Source: DATMXS01 sp050260275 (GTDB taxonomy: Bacteria > Acidobacteriota > Terriglobia > Bryobacterales > Bryobacteraceae). Taken from it: a DNA stretch of 48,380 nucleotides. Under the pieces are notes generated by a model that was not told the origin of the DNA, did no database searches, and saw only the letters and a program-made list of their open reading frames with translations. Where the stretch lies: contig JBLNBX010000240.1 in the NCBI GenBank assembly GCA_050260275.1, positions 1-48,380 on the forward strand, given 5' to 3'. This document shows positions 28,184 through 37,520 of this stretch, in pieces (the first letter of the stretch is position 1; the number at the start of each line of letters is the position of its first letter). The translations under genes and the position numbers were made by a program.

Positions 28184-30613
28184 TCAGCGTGCCGCGGCTT
28201 CCTGAGGGGCAAGCTCGTGCCTGTACTTGCACTCAGGGTTCGGGCAGGCCGCGAAGTGGCCTGACTTGAGCCACTTCTCCACCAGGTACGGGCTGCCGCA
28301 CTGCGGGCACTTCTCGGCAATCGGCTTCTGCCACGCCACGAAATCGCAGTCCGGGTACCGCGTGCAACCGTAAAAGGTCTTTCCGCGCCGGGAGCGCCGC
28401 TCCGCCAGGTCGGCTTCGCCGCACTTGGGGCACTTCACGCCGATGGTCTTCTGTTTCACGTACTTGCAGGCAGGGTAGTTGCTGCAAGCGGTGAACTCGC
28501 CGAAGCGCCCGCTCTTGATCACCATCTGGCTGCCGCACTGCGGGCAGGTTTCGTCGATAGGCTGATCCGGCTTCTTCTCTGCCTCGCCGATGCGCTTCGT
28601 AGTCTTGCAATCCGGGTACCCCGAGCAGGCGTAAAACGTGCCGAACCGCCCGCGCTTGAGCACCATGGGGCGGCCGCAGTTCTCGCAGTACTCCTCGGCG
28701 TTCTGATCGGCGAAATCCGCGGCTCCGACGTCAGGCAGGTCCACGGTCAGCTCACGCGTGTTGGTGCAATCGGGATATCCGCTGCACCCTATGAAGCTGC
28801 CGTGCCGGCCCCACTTTATCACCATCGGCTTGCCGCACTTCTCGCACACCAGCGAAGTGGGTTTCTCCATCCGCTTGATGTCTTCCATGTGCTCTTCGGC
28901 GTGCTCGAGATCGGCATGGAATTTCTGATAGAACTCGCCGATGGCGTCGCGCCAGTCGCGCTTGCGCTCCTCGATCTCGTCGAGTTCCTCTTCCAATCGC
29001 GCGGTGTAGCGGATATCGAAGATGTCGTCGAAGCTGGCCACGAGCAGGTCGTTGACCACCATGCCCAATTCGGTGGGCGTGAACCTGCCGCCCTCCTTGC
29101 GAACGTAGTTCCGCTCCTGGATGGTGGAGATGATCGACGCGTATGTTGAGGGCCGGCCCACGCCGTCCGCCTCCAGCTTTTTCACGAGCGTCGCCTCGTT
29201 GTAGCGCGGCGGCGGCTCGGTAAAATGCTGTTCCGGCTCGAAGGACTTGAAGCGCAGCCGCTCGCCCTCGGAGACGGCCGGGAGCTTGTGCTTCAGCTCC
29301 TCGTCTTCCTCGTCTCGCTGATCCTTGCCTTCTTCGTAAACCTTCAGGTAGCCGTCGAACTTAGCGACAGACCCGGTGGCGCGGAAAACATACTCGGCGC
29401 CGTCGGAACCGCGCGCCCCAACATCGATGGTGGTCTGGTCAAAAACCGCCGGCGTCATCTGCGAGGCGACGAAGCGCATCCAAATGAGCCGGTACAGCTT
29501 CAGCTCGTCTTCCTGGAGATACCTTGCGACGGATTCCGGCGTGCGTTCGACCGACGTGGGCCGGATGGCCTCGTGGGCGTCCTGCGCATCCTTCTTGCTG
29601 CGGTAGATGTTTGGGGATTCGGGCAAGTACGGCCGTCCGAACTTGTCTCTGATGAACGACCGCACCTCGTCGAGCGCCTCGTTGGCCACGCGCGTCGAGT
29701 CCGTGCGCATGTACGTGATGAGGCCGACGGGGCCCTGCCTGCCCATCTCGACGCCTTCATAGAGCCGCTGGGCGAGCATCATCGTGCGCTTGACGCTGAA
29801 CCGCAGCTTGCGCGCGGCCTCCTGCTGCAGCGTGGAGGTGATGAACGGAGGAACCGGGTTGCGGCGCTTTTCGCGCGTCGTGACGCTTCTGACCAGCCAT
29901 TCGGCGCCTTCGAGCGCCGATGTGATCGCCTGCGCGGCGGCGCCGTCGGGAACTTCGATGCTCTCCTCGCCGCGCTTGACCAGCCGGGCCTTGAGCACGG
30001 GCGGCTTCTTCGCGGCCAGATTGGCGTCTACTGTCCAGTACTCGCGCTTCTGGAAGGCGCGGATCTCCCGCTCGCGCTCGACGATCAGCCTCACTGCTAC
30101 GGTCTGGACGCGTCCGGCGGAGAGCCCGCGGCGCACCTTGTCCCAGAGCAGCGGCGAGATCTTATATCCCACCAGCCTGTCGAGGACCCGCCTGGCCTGC
30201 TGCGCTTCGACCAGGCCCATATCCAACTCCACCGGACGCTCGAAGGCCCTGCGGATGGCGTTGGCCGTGATCTCGTTAAATCTTACGCGCAGTATGCGCG
30301 GCCTGCCGTCTTTACCTCTCAGTTCCTCCTGAAGGTGATAGCAGATCGCCTCGCCCTCCCGGTCCGGGTCGGCCGCCAGGTATACGGCTTCGGCCTTCTT
30401 CGCCGCCTGCTTGAGCTCGCCTATGAGTTTCTTCTTGCCCTCGATGACGACGTAGGTCGGCTCGAACCCATGCTCGACGTCCACGGCGAGGTCCTTCTTC
30501 GGAAGGTCCTTAATGTGGCCGAGCGAGGCTTTGACGACGTACTTCTTGCCGAGGTACTTGCCGATCGTCTTCGCCTTGGCTGGAGACTCGACGATTACGA
30601 GAGAGGTTGCCAT
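28184..30613 (-). CDS. topA: DNA topoisomerase I
   Basis: An 809-residue type IA topoisomerase that relaxes negative supercoils. The TOPRIM domain has Glu9 and DPDRE at 82-86; catalytic Tyr301 lies in LITYMRTDST. The C-terminal part has five four-cysteine zinc ribbons (CEKCGKPM, CENCGRPM, CPQCGSQM, CPKCGEAD and CPQCGSPY, each with a later CxxxPxC-like pair), where E. coli TopA has three that keep all cysteines. The extra ribbons probably strengthen DNA or RNA polymerase contacts. It is the second gene after dprA, an order found in many bacteria. The ATG at 30613 has no clear Shine-Dalgarno, but the MATSLVIVESPAKAKTI start is typical. Confidence 0.97.
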   Translation of the reverse strand: MATSLVIVESPAKAKTIGKYLGKKYVVKASLGHIKDLPKKDLAVDVEHGFEPTYVVIEGKKKLIGELKQAAKKAEAVYLAADPDREGEAICYHLQEELRGKDGRPRILRVRFNEITANAIRRAFERPVELDMGLVEAQQARRVLDRLVGYKISPLLWDKVRRGLSAGRVQTVAVRLIVEREREIRAFQKREYWTVDANLAAKKPPVLKARLVKRGEESIEVPDGAAAQAITSALEGAEWLVRSVTTREKRRNPVPPFITSTLQQEAARKLRFSVKRTMMLAQRLYEGVEMGRQGPVGLITYMRTDSTRVANEALDEVRSFIRDKFGRPYLPESPNIYRSKKDAQDAHEAIRPTSVERTPESVARYLQEDELKLYRLIWMRFVASQMTPAVFDQTTIDVGARGSDGAEYVFRATGSVAKFDGYLKVYEEGKDQRDEEDEELKHKLPAVSEGERLRFKSFEPEQHFTEPPPRYNEATLVKKLEADGVGRPSTYASIISTIQERNYVRKEGGRFTPTELGMVVNDLLVASFDDIFDIRYTARLEEELDEIEERKRDWRDAIGEFYQKFHADLEHAEEHMEDIKRMEKPTSLVCEKCGKPMVIKWGRHGSFIGCSGYPDCTNTRELTVDLPDVGAADFADQNAEEYCENCGRPMVLKRGRFGTFYACSGYPDCKTTKRIGEAEKKPDQPIDETCPQCGSQMVIKSGRFGEFTACSNYPACKYVKQKTIGVKCPKCGEADLAERRSRRGKTFYGCTRYPDCDFVAWQKPIAEKCPQCGSPYLVEKWLKSGHFAACPNPECKYRHELAPQEAAAR

Positions 30614-30678
30614 ACGTTAGAAAAACCGCTGTCAGTTTATCGGAACGCGAGGGGGCCGCGCTCACGCCTGAGAGGGAT

Positions 30679-31845
30679 CTACCACACTTTAACAAAATTC
30701 TTACCGGGCAATTGCCGGATCGCGCCGGCCATCTCGAGCTCGAAGAGTGCGGCAATCACCTCCGAAGACGTCATATCATCAATTTTCTCAAGCAGATCGT
30801 CAATCGAAGTAGCGGTTTCGATCCGAAGCTGTTCCAGCACGCGGAGGGCCGCGGAGTTCGCGGTGTTCAGTTCGTTGGACGCCGGTGGCTCATCCGCCGT
30901 TTCAGCAGCCGGAGGCTCGAACAGCCCACGTTGCGTGAGCAGGGCCAGTTCACGCCTGACGTCGGCCGTCAGTTCGACCAGCACGTCGTTTGCGTCTTGC
31001 ACCAGCTTCGCGCCCTGCTTGATGAGCAGGTTAGGGCCCCAGCTCATCTTCGACATGATGCTCCCCGGCACCGCAAATACCTCGCGCCCCTGATCGGCCG
31101 CCAGCCGGGCGGTGATAGCCGAGCCGCTGTACTGAGCGCCCTCGACGACTATGACTCCCACGCTCAGGCCGCTGATGACGCGATTGCGGATGGGAAAATT
31201 TTGCGGGTAGGCCGGCGCGCCCATCGGGAACTCGCTCAACAGGAGGCCTTTCTCGGCGATCTGCGCCGCCATGCGGCGGTTTTCGGCCGGGTAGACCACG
31301 TCCACGCCGCAGCCGAGCACGGCCACGGTGTTGCACTCGGCCCCGAGCGCTGCCCGGTGCGCAGCGCTGTCGATACCGCGCGCCATGCCGCTTACGACCG
31401 TCAGGCCGGCGCGTCCCAGGTCCGCTGAGAGCCGCTCTGCGGCGGCCACACCGTAAGGCGTGGGCCGGCGCGTGCCCACGATTCCGATCATGATGGTTCC
31501 GAGCAGGTCCAGCCGGCCACGCGCAAAAAGCACCGGCGGGGGATCGAAAATCTCCCGCAGCCGTGCCGGATAGCGCTGGTCGGTTATGGGAACGAGCGTC
31601 GCGCCGCCAGCCCTCAGCTTCTTGTGCTGCGCCGCGGCGTCATCGAAGGCGCACCCGCTCGCGATGCTCTGGGCGAGGCTGCCGGAGATGCCGCAACTCT
31701 CGAGTTCGCTGCGCGAAGCGCGAAAGATGGCCTGGGGCGTGCGGTAGTGGTCCAGGAGGCGGTTGGCTGTGCGCGCGCCAAGGCCCGGCACCATGGCGAG
31801 GGCCAGCCAGTGCAGTTCCTCTTCAGCGGAGACAGTAGGGGTCAC
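30679..31845 (-). CDS. dprA: DNA-processing protein DprA
   Basis: A 388-residue protein that loads RecA on incoming single-stranded DNA during transformation. It has an N-terminal helix-hairpin-helix-like region (VPGLGARTANRLL), the Rossmann DNA-binding core with GTRRPTPYG, VSGMARGIDSAAH and the PYPENR-like VVYPAENRR, and a C-terminal winged helix (about 325-388). The start is a GTG at 31845. The gene lies 65 bases upstream of topA on the same strand, the common dprA-topA pair. Its presence says nothing definite about natural competence. Confidence 0.95.
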   Translation of the reverse strand: MTPTVSAEEELHWLALAMVPGLGARTANRLLDHYRTPQAIFRASRSELESCGISGSLAQSIASGCAFDDAAAQHKKLRAGGATLVPITDQRYPARLREIFDPPPVLFARGRLDLLGTIMIGIVGTRRPTPYGVAAAERLSADLGRAGLTVVSGMARGIDSAAHRAALGAECNTVAVLGCGVDVVYPAENRRMAAQIAEKGLLLSEFPMGAPAYPQNFPIRNRVISGLSVGVIVVEGAQYSGSAITARLAADQGREVFAVPGSIMSKMSWGPNLLIKQGAKLVQDANDVLVELTADVRRELALLTQRGLFEPPAAETADEPPASNELNTANSAALRVLEQLRIETATSIDDLLEKIDDMTSSEVIAALFELEMAGAIRQLPGKNFVKVW

Positions 31846-32048
31846 AGAGTGTGGTGCGCGGCGGGCGTGCGGGTTCTCACTGAAAAGCCGCTGTTACAGG
31901 CCGTTAAATCATCCAGAGTGGCGGCAAGCAGGGACTCGCCGCGCGGAGTTGGGCTCCGGAACACACGCCGGCGCTGAGTTTATACTCGGGACGTTAGGCG
32001 GACGCAATCTCCCGCGCCGGTCTCCTGGGCCGGCTTCCGGGTAGCGGC

Positions 32049-32654
32049 CTACAGAACCGGGACCGCCCGCAGCTTGTACTCGGCCAGATCCAGCCAGCGG
32101 TTGTCGAGAGTATTCTGAACGAACGTGATGCTATCGACCTCGAAGTGGCGGGGTCCGTTGTACTCCGCCCACCGGCGCTTCGACAGCTCCACCAGCGGCT
32201 CAACCTGTTCGGGGCGAATGCCTTGCGCCAGCGTGACGTGCGGATGATACTGGTGCGGTTCGTTGAAGTTTAGTGAGCCGGCGTTCAGCGCGTCGTGCAT
32301 GCGGATCAGCTCGCTTCGCCCGCAAGACAGGCCGATGTAAATCACCGAGGTGCTTTCAAATACCTCGACCTCGGAAGCGTGTACCTCGAACGAGTGCACG
32401 CCCTTCAGGTAGTTGTGGATCTGCTCTGCCGCGGCCAGGGCGGACCCCTGAACGGGCCGTGGCGGCAGGATGGTGACGTGGGCGCGCGGTACGCAGTCCG
32501 GAACCGTTTCCCTTCGAAGGTCGTCGAGAAAACGCCCAAGCGGCCCTTCGATGTAGGCCACCAACGCGAAGCTGTTTATCTTGCGCTCGCCATTCGTCGT
32601 ACGGAGGCCTTGAAACTGTCCAGACTCGCGCTGGGACTTCTGGGAACTCTCCAT
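32049..32654 (-). CDS. 2H phosphoesterase / 2'-5' RNA ligase-like protein
   Basis: A 201-residue protein with the two HxT motifs of the 2H phosphoesterase superfamily: H59-V-T61 (RAHVTILP) and H139-V-T141 (HPHVTLAQ), about 80 residues apart as in the family. Each pair supplies one half of the active site in the bilobal fold. Members hydrolyse 2',3'-cyclic phosphates or 2'-5' linkages in RNA or small nucleotides; which applies here is unknown. The first 25 residues are polar and unlike the family, so an internal start is possible. It precedes nothing obvious and lies 200 bases from dprA. Confidence 0.8.
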   Translation of the reverse strand: MESSQKSQRESGQFQGLRTTNGERKINSFALVAYIEGPLGRFLDDLRRETVPDCVPRAHVTILPPRPVQGSALAAAEQIHNYLKGVHSFEVHASEVEVFESTSVIYIGLSCGRSELIRMHDALNAGSLNFNEPHQYHPHVTLAQGIRPEQVEPLVELSKRRWAEYNGPRHFEVDSITFVQNTLDNRWLDLAEYKLRAVPVL

Positions 32655-32665
32655 ATAGTGCGGTA

Positions 32666-32989
32666 TTAAACAGGTTTGGGAAGCTCGGCCTCAGCCGGAG
32701 CCGGCCCGGAAACCGGTTTAGGTTCCGGCATGAGCCACGAAGCATCCTCAAAACCTACGTACTTGCAGACGTACAATCTCCCGTCATCGGATTCTAGCAA
32801 ATCGCCCACCCTAAGAGAGCGGTCCGAAGTCCTTAGCACAGACCACGCGTCGTACACCGAGGTGGCCTCCACCTCACCCGCGGGCTCATAGTCCTTTGCC
32901 TTCACCTGGCACGCTCCCGACGTATGCGGCGCCCACCGGAACTGCTGGAACGCCGATTCCTTGAGGCGATGAATCCTGAAGCGGGGCAT
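32666..32989 (-). CDS. Small protein of unknown function
   Basis: A 107-residue protein that I do not recognise. It starts MPRFRIHRLKE and has a compact region with AWSVLRTSDRSLRVGDLLESDDG and LYVCKYVGFEDASW, then a Pro/Ala-rich tail (PEPKPVSGPAP). Codon use fits coding sequence and no better frame exists. It is on the same strand as, and 11 bases upstream of, the 2H phosphoesterase gene, so the two are probably cotranscribed. No signal peptide or membrane segment is seen. Confidence 0.6.
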   Translation of the reverse strand: MPRFRIHRLKESAFQQFRWAPHTSGACQVKAKDYEPAGEVEATSVYDAWSVLRTSDRSLRVGDLLESDDGRLYVCKYVGFEDASWLMPEPKPVSGPAPAEAELPKPV

Positions 32990-33161
32990 GAGACCATTCT
33001 AGGTCCGCCGGAACGCGTCCGCCTCCCCGTCTGCGAGCCGGCTCCGGACAGCCTCCTTCTTCCGGAACACGTCTCACGCGGTCCTAACTGAAGACAGGCC
33101 CGGCCGTGTAAAATCTTGATCCTCTCGGCCGGCGCTTCATTTGGGACAATAAAGGATTACC

Positions 33162-34382
33162 GTGTCGCGATCTCGAGTGGTTGTCATAGTGGGCAGCGTG
33201 GCGGTGGCGGCCCTGGCGCTGTGGCTGTGGCGGCGGAGCGCGCAGGCCCCGGAGGTGCGGTTCGCACGCGCCACGGTGGAACGCCTGGTCAGCGCGCTGA
33301 TCACAAACGGGAAGGTGGAGCCCTACCAGTGGTGGCCGGTGCGGGCGGCGCGGCCCGGCGTCATCGACCGGGTAGCCGTCGCCAGCGGCGCACGCGTGGC
33401 GCCGGGCGCTACGATCGCGACGCTCGACTCAGCCGAGGCCAGGGCTGCCGTGGCGTCCGCCGAGGCGGCTCTGGCGGCCGCCCAGGCAGAGCTCGCCACG
33501 CTCGAGCAGGGAGGCGCGGCGTCCGTCCAGACTGAGATACGCAACGCGCTGTCACGCGCGCGGCTCGACCTTGCCAACGCCGAGCGCGAGCACGATTCTC
33601 TTGCGCGGCTCGAGAAGCGGCAGGCCGCCACACGCCAGCAGGTCATCGAGGCCGCGCAGCGCGTGGATCAGCTCAAGGAGGAGATAGCCGCACTGGAGCG
33701 CAAGCAGGCGGCGCTGGTCGACGGCCCGGACCTCAGGGCCGCGCAGGCCCGCGCCGGCCAGGCCAGGGCGGCTCTGGAGCAGGCGCGCATCGGCTTGGCG
33801 AACACGCGTATTACATCACCCGCCGCCGGGGTGGTTTTCGACCTGCCCGCTCGGCCTGGCGCTTACGTGAACGCGGGAGACCTGGTGGCTGCCGTGGGAA
33901 TGCTCGACCGTCTTCGCGTCCGGGTGTACGTGGACGAGCCCGAACTGGGCCGCGTCCGTGAGGGTATGCCGGTGAAAATCACCTGGGACGCGCTGCCGCA
34001 GCGCGAGTGGCAGGGTTCGGTGGAGACCATGCCGACGCAGGTCGCGCCGCTCGGAACGCGGCAGGTGGGCGAGGTGGTCGTTGCGATCGAAAACGACGGC
34101 CTCGCGCTGCTTCCCGGCACCAACATAAACGCCGAGATACAGACGGAAGTCGTTGAAAACGCAATAACTGTGCCGAAGGAGGCGGTACGGACGGACACGG
34201 CCGGCCAGTCCGGCGTATTCCTGCTCCGGGGCGACCACGTCGAATGGAGGCCGGTGCGGCTGGGTGCCTCGAGCGTGACACGCGTAGCCGTGCTCGACGG
34301 GCTCGCGCCGGGCGACCTCGTGGCGCTGCTCACCGAACAGCCGCTCGAATCCGGCGCCCTCGTTCGGCCCGTGCTTCCGTAA
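33162..34382 (+). CDS. Periplasmic adaptor (HlyD/RND membrane-fusion) protein
   Basis: A 406-residue protein starting at GTG 33162 with AAAGGA 5 bases upstream. It has an N-terminal membrane anchor (about 5-23), a lipoyl/barrel-sandwich domain split by a long Ala/Glu/Arg-rich coiled-coil hairpin (about 90-215), a beta-barrel (ITSPAAGVVFDLPARPGAYVNAGD), and a membrane-proximal domain ending near 400. Such adaptors bridge an inner-membrane transporter and an outer-membrane channel. A second adaptor gene follows after 40 bases, but no pump or TolC gene is in the window. Confidence 0.85.
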   Translation: MSRSRVVVIVGSVAVAALALWLWRRSAQAPEVRFARATVERLVSALITNGKVEPYQWWPVRAARPGVIDRVAVASGARVAPGATIATLDSAEARAAVASAEAALAAAQAELATLEQGGAASVQTEIRNALSRARLDLANAEREHDSLARLEKRQAATRQQVIEAAQRVDQLKEEIAALERKQAALVDGPDLRAAQARAGQARAALEQARIGLANTRITSPAAGVVFDLPARPGAYVNAGDLVAAVGMLDRLRVRVYVDEPELGRVREGMPVKITWDALPQREWQGSVETMPTQVAPLGTRQVGEVVVAIENDGLALLPGTNINAEIQTEVVENAITVPKEAVRTDTAGQSGVFLLRGDHVEWRPVRLGASSVTRVAVLDGLAPGDLVALLTEQPLESGALVRPVLP

Positions 34383-34422
34383 CCATTGCGCTCCTGGGGG
34401 CGACACTTCAATATCCACAGCG

Positions 34423-35409
34423 ATGCGGGCGAAGTACACCATAGCGGCGGTTTCGGCGGTGCTTGTGGCGGCGATCGCGGGCGGGTTCCTGCTCCGGTCA
34501 AAGCGGCCCGCCGCTGAGGAGCCGCAGGCAGGCGCGAAGGCCCCGGTCCCTGCAAACGCGCTCGGGTTTCCGGCGACGATCCGGGCCCGGCACGTGACGC
34601 CGGTGCCCGCTCCGGTGGACGGCGTTCTCGAGGAAGTATTCGTCGCGCCCGGCGACGCGGTCTATGAAGGCCAGATCCTCGCGCGAATAAGGAACGAGAT
34701 GCTCGAGTCCGAGCACGAATTGGCTGTGCGCGAGCTTGACGACGCCACCGAAAGGCTGCATCGACTCGAGGCGGAACTGGCCAACCGCAGGCTGGAGCAC
34801 TCGCGCGCGGCGGCCGAGAGAGCGCGCGTGCAGACGGAGTTCGACGCGATTCAGAAGAACTACCTGCGCCAACAGAGGCTCTACAGCGAGGGTGCGACGC
34901 CTCGACTTGTGTTTGAGAAGGTCGAGAAAGAGTATCTGCGCGCCCGCGACGAGCGCGATACCGCCTATGAGCTCGAGCGGGGGGCCACCGCGCGTTTCGA
35001 TGACGCGCAGAAGAGGTACGACGCGCTGAGAATCGAGCGCGACCTTCGGAGCAGAGAACTGGAAGAGGCAAACGCGAGGATCGCGGCGGCCGACGTGCGC
35101 TCGCCCGTTACCGGGGTGCTGGTGGCGATCACCAGGAATGTCGGCGAGCCTGTTCCGGCGGAACTCCCCGACCTGGCGCGCGTCGCCGTTAATTTGGCCG
35201 AACTGGAAGCAGTCGTGGACGCGCCTCCCGAGCAGCTTGCGGCCTTTCGTTCCGGGATGGAGGCGCTGCTGACGTTCGCCGAGTTCCCCGACGCCTTGCC
35301 GGGTGTCGTGCGCGAGATCGAGGGCAACCAGGCGATCATCGAGTTCACGACGCCAACGCCCGCGATTGCCCCGGGCGCGACCGCCCAGGTGCGGCTGCGG
35401 ATTGAGTAG
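34423..35409 (+). CDS. Second HlyD-type membrane-fusion protein
   Basis: A 328-residue protein with an N-terminal helix (about 5-25), a half-lipoyl segment (PAPVDGVLEEVFVAPGDAVYEGQ), a long charged coiled coil (about 90-215), and a closing segment (VRSPVTGVLVAITRNVGEP) followed by a beta-barrel-like end. It differs strongly from the upstream adaptor and is shorter. The two were probably made together. No transporter or porin gene is next to them: upstream lies an unrelated minus-strand gene and downstream a repeat and fumarase. Confidence 0.8.
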   Translation: MRAKYTIAAVSAVLVAAIAGGFLLRSKRPAAEEPQAGAKAPVPANALGFPATIRARHVTPVPAPVDGVLEEVFVAPGDAVYEGQILARIRNEMLESEHELAVRELDDATERLHRLEAELANRRLEHSRAAAERARVQTEFDAIQKNYLRQQRLYSEGATPRLVFEKVEKEYLRARDERDTAYELERGATARFDDAQKRYDALRIERDLRSRELEEANARIAAADVRSPVTGVLVAITRNVGEPVPAELPDLARVAVNLAELEAVVDAPPEQLAAFRSGMEALLTFAEFPDALPGVVREIEGNQAIIEFTTPTPAIAPGATAQVRLRIE

Positions 35410-35754
35410 CGGCGCGAAGGCATCCCATAGCCGCGGGGCTGTGTCGATACAGGCGCGCCCGGTCCGCGCCGCGCCGCTCCAAACGGGCTTGGCATGCGGC
35501 CGGCTTCTTTAGTGGGGCGGACCCGCAGGTCCGCGGGCGCCCCCCGGTCGCCCATCAAGTGCTACGCGCGGCCGGCGTCGCGACAAGAGTTCAGCCAGGC
35601 CGGACCAGGGGGTCCGGCGCGGGCGAGGGCGCGCGCCCCACACCAAGATCAAGATGCCGCCAAGCCGGGCGAGTCGGGCGCCCGCCCCACGTCAAAACTG
35701 GGTATCTGTATACTGAACTCACCTGCTTTCATCTGCCCGGTAGAATAAGTTCCC
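35410..35754. other. Intergenic region with repeat copy B
   Basis: About 345 bases with no supportable gene. Repeat copy B fills 35512-35642 and a further hairpin-bearing segment runs to 35690, ending in ccgccccac. The last 60 bases before fumarase are less GC-rich and should carry its promoter, but no clear -35/-10 pair was found. Confidence 0.5.
35512..35642 (-). repeat. Dispersed palindromic repeat, copy B
   Basis: The reverse complement of this segment aligns with copy A at 19192-19321, sharing long identical blocks such as ccctcgcccgcgccggac and cccgcggacct. Its stems are gcggacc/ggtccgc (35518-35535) and ggacc/ggtcc (35602-35615). It begins gtggggcgg and ends gcgccccac, an imperfect terminal inverted repeat; a second ccgccccac at 35682-35690 matches the start perfectly, so a longer 179-base unit is possible. 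Confidence 0.75.
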
Positions 35755-37272
35755 ATGCGATCACTCAGAGATTCCCTCCTCGAACTTGTTACCCAGACGT
35801 CAACGAACCTCCCGCCCGACGTGCGCGCGGCAATGTCACGGGCGATCGGCGCCGAGACGCCCGGCACGCAGGCCGCTCAAGCGCTCCGGATCATCGCGGG
35901 AAACATCGACGTGGCCGCCGAGTGCTCCGGCGCGATCTGCCAGGACACCGGCATGCCCACGTTCTTCATCCGCACGCCCGTCGGCGTAAACCAGACGGAG
36001 ATACGGCGGGCCGCCAGCGCCGCCGTGGCCGAGGCGACGCGGCTTGGCAAGCTGCGGCCGAACTCGGTGGACTCTATCACGGGCCGCAACAGCGGCAACA
36101 ACCTCGGCGAAGGCACGCCGGTATTCCACTTCGAGCAGTGGGACGAGCCGAATATCGAGGTGCGGCTGATCCTCAAGGGCGGGGGGTGCGAGAACGTGAA
36201 TGCGCAATACGCCTTGCCCTGCGAGCTCGACGGTCTGGGCCGCGCGGACCGCACGTTGGAGGGCGTCCGAAAGTGCGTGCTGCATGCGGTGTGGAGGGCT
36301 CAGGGACAGGGCTGCGCGCCGGGCGCGATCGGCGTGTGCATCGGCAGCGATCGCGCGCACGGCTACGAGCTTGCAAAGGCGCAGTTGCTGCGTCCGCTCG
36401 ACGACGTAAACCCGTCGCCCGAACTGGCCGCACTTGAGGCTCGGATCCTCGATGAGGCGAACAGCATCGGCGTCGGCCCAATGGGCTTCGGAGGCAGAAC
36501 CACGCTCATCGGCTGCAAATTGACGGCTGCGAACCGGTTGCCGGCGTCCTTCTTCGTTTCGGTGGCGTACAACTGCTGGGCCTTTCGCAGGCTGGGGGTG
36601 CGCATCGACGCCGGGAGCGGCGCAATCACCCAATGGTTGTACCGCGACCCGAGCCGGCCGATGGAGCGCCTGGCCGCCTCCGAAGGATTCCCGCTGACCG
36701 GGCGCGAGGTGGTGCTGCGCACGCCGCTCAGCGAAGAGCAGGTGCGTGCGCTGAAGGTGGGCGACGTTGTGCTGATCAACGGCGAGATGTACACCGGACG
36801 CGACTCCGTTCACTCGTACCTGATGAAGCACGAGCCGCCTGTGGATCTGCGCGGCGCGGTGCTGTACCATTGCGGCCCGGTGATGCTCAAACAGGGCGAC
36901 GGGTGGGTGGTAAGGGCCGCCGGCCCGACCACGAGCATCCGCGAGGAGCCGTACCAGGGCGAGGTGATCCGCCGCTACGGCCTCCGCGGCGTCATCGGCA
37001 AGGGCGGCATGGGCGCGAATACGCTGGCCGCGATGCGGGAGTGCGGCGCGGTGTACCTGCACGCCATCGGCGGAGCGGCGCAGTTCTACGCCAACGCCGT
37101 GGAGAAGGTGCTCGGCGTGGAACTGCTGGATTTCGGCATCCCCGAGGCCATGTGGCGGCTCGACGTGCGCAACTTCCTGACGATAGTGACGATGGACTCG
37201 CACGGCAACAGCCTGCACGCGGAGGTGCACAAGGAGTCACTGGAGCGGCTGGCTGCGCTGCGGGAAGCATAG
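35755..37272 (+). CDS. fumA: Fumarate hydratase, class I (iron-sulfur)
   Basis: A 505-residue class I fumarase that holds alpha and beta parts in one chain. The alpha part has CQDTGMPTFF with Cys62, GRNSGNNLGEG, and the QGCAPGAIGVCIG region with Cys187 and Cys195, candidate 4Fe-4S ligands. The beta part (from about 315) has the ELRxPLSEEQVRALKVGD-like segment, YTGRDSVH, and GKGGMG. It interconverts fumarate and malate in the TCA cycle and is oxygen-sensitive in known members. Other class I members act on mesaconate or tartrate, so the substrate is likely but not certain. A monocistronic unit is suggested by the intergenic regions on both sides. Confidence 0.93.
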   Translation: MRSLRDSLLELVTQTSTNLPPDVRAAMSRAIGAETPGTQAAQALRIIAGNIDVAAECSGAICQDTGMPTFFIRTPVGVNQTEIRRAASAAVAEATRLGKLRPNSVDSITGRNSGNNLGEGTPVFHFEQWDEPNIEVRLILKGGGCENVNAQYALPCELDGLGRADRTLEGVRKCVLHAVWRAQGQGCAPGAIGVCIGSDRAHGYELAKAQLLRPLDDVNPSPELAALEARILDEANSIGVGPMGFGGRTTLIGCKLTAANRLPASFFVSVAYNCWAFRRLGVRIDAGSGAITQWLYRDPSRPMERLAASEGFPLTGREVVLRTPLSEEQVRALKVGDVVLINGEMYTGRDSVHSYLMKHEPPVDLRGAVLYHCGPVMLKQGDGWVVRAAGPTTSIREEPYQGEVIRRYGLRGVIGKGGMGANTLAAMRECGAVYLHAIGGAAQFYANAVEKVLGVELLDFGIPEAMWRLDVRNFLTIVTMDSHGNSLHAEVHKESLERLAALREA

Positions 37273-37520
37273 CGCCACGGGCCGGCTTTGGCAGGGTAAC
37301 GCCCGCAGAACGGCGAAGGCCGGCGCCGGAACCATTCCGGGGGGATCTTCGTCTTTGAAGATGGGTTCAGTGTTCTGAAGCCGCGGTGTGCGGGAGCACG
37401 CTACGGAGCGCCGGGCGGCTGCCTCGCGCGGCGCCCCGCCGGGACGTTCCGCTCGGCAAGGGGTCTGGGCCTGGCGGCGGCCCCGCGCACTTAGGTTTGT
37501 CAGGATACGTCCGGCGGAAA

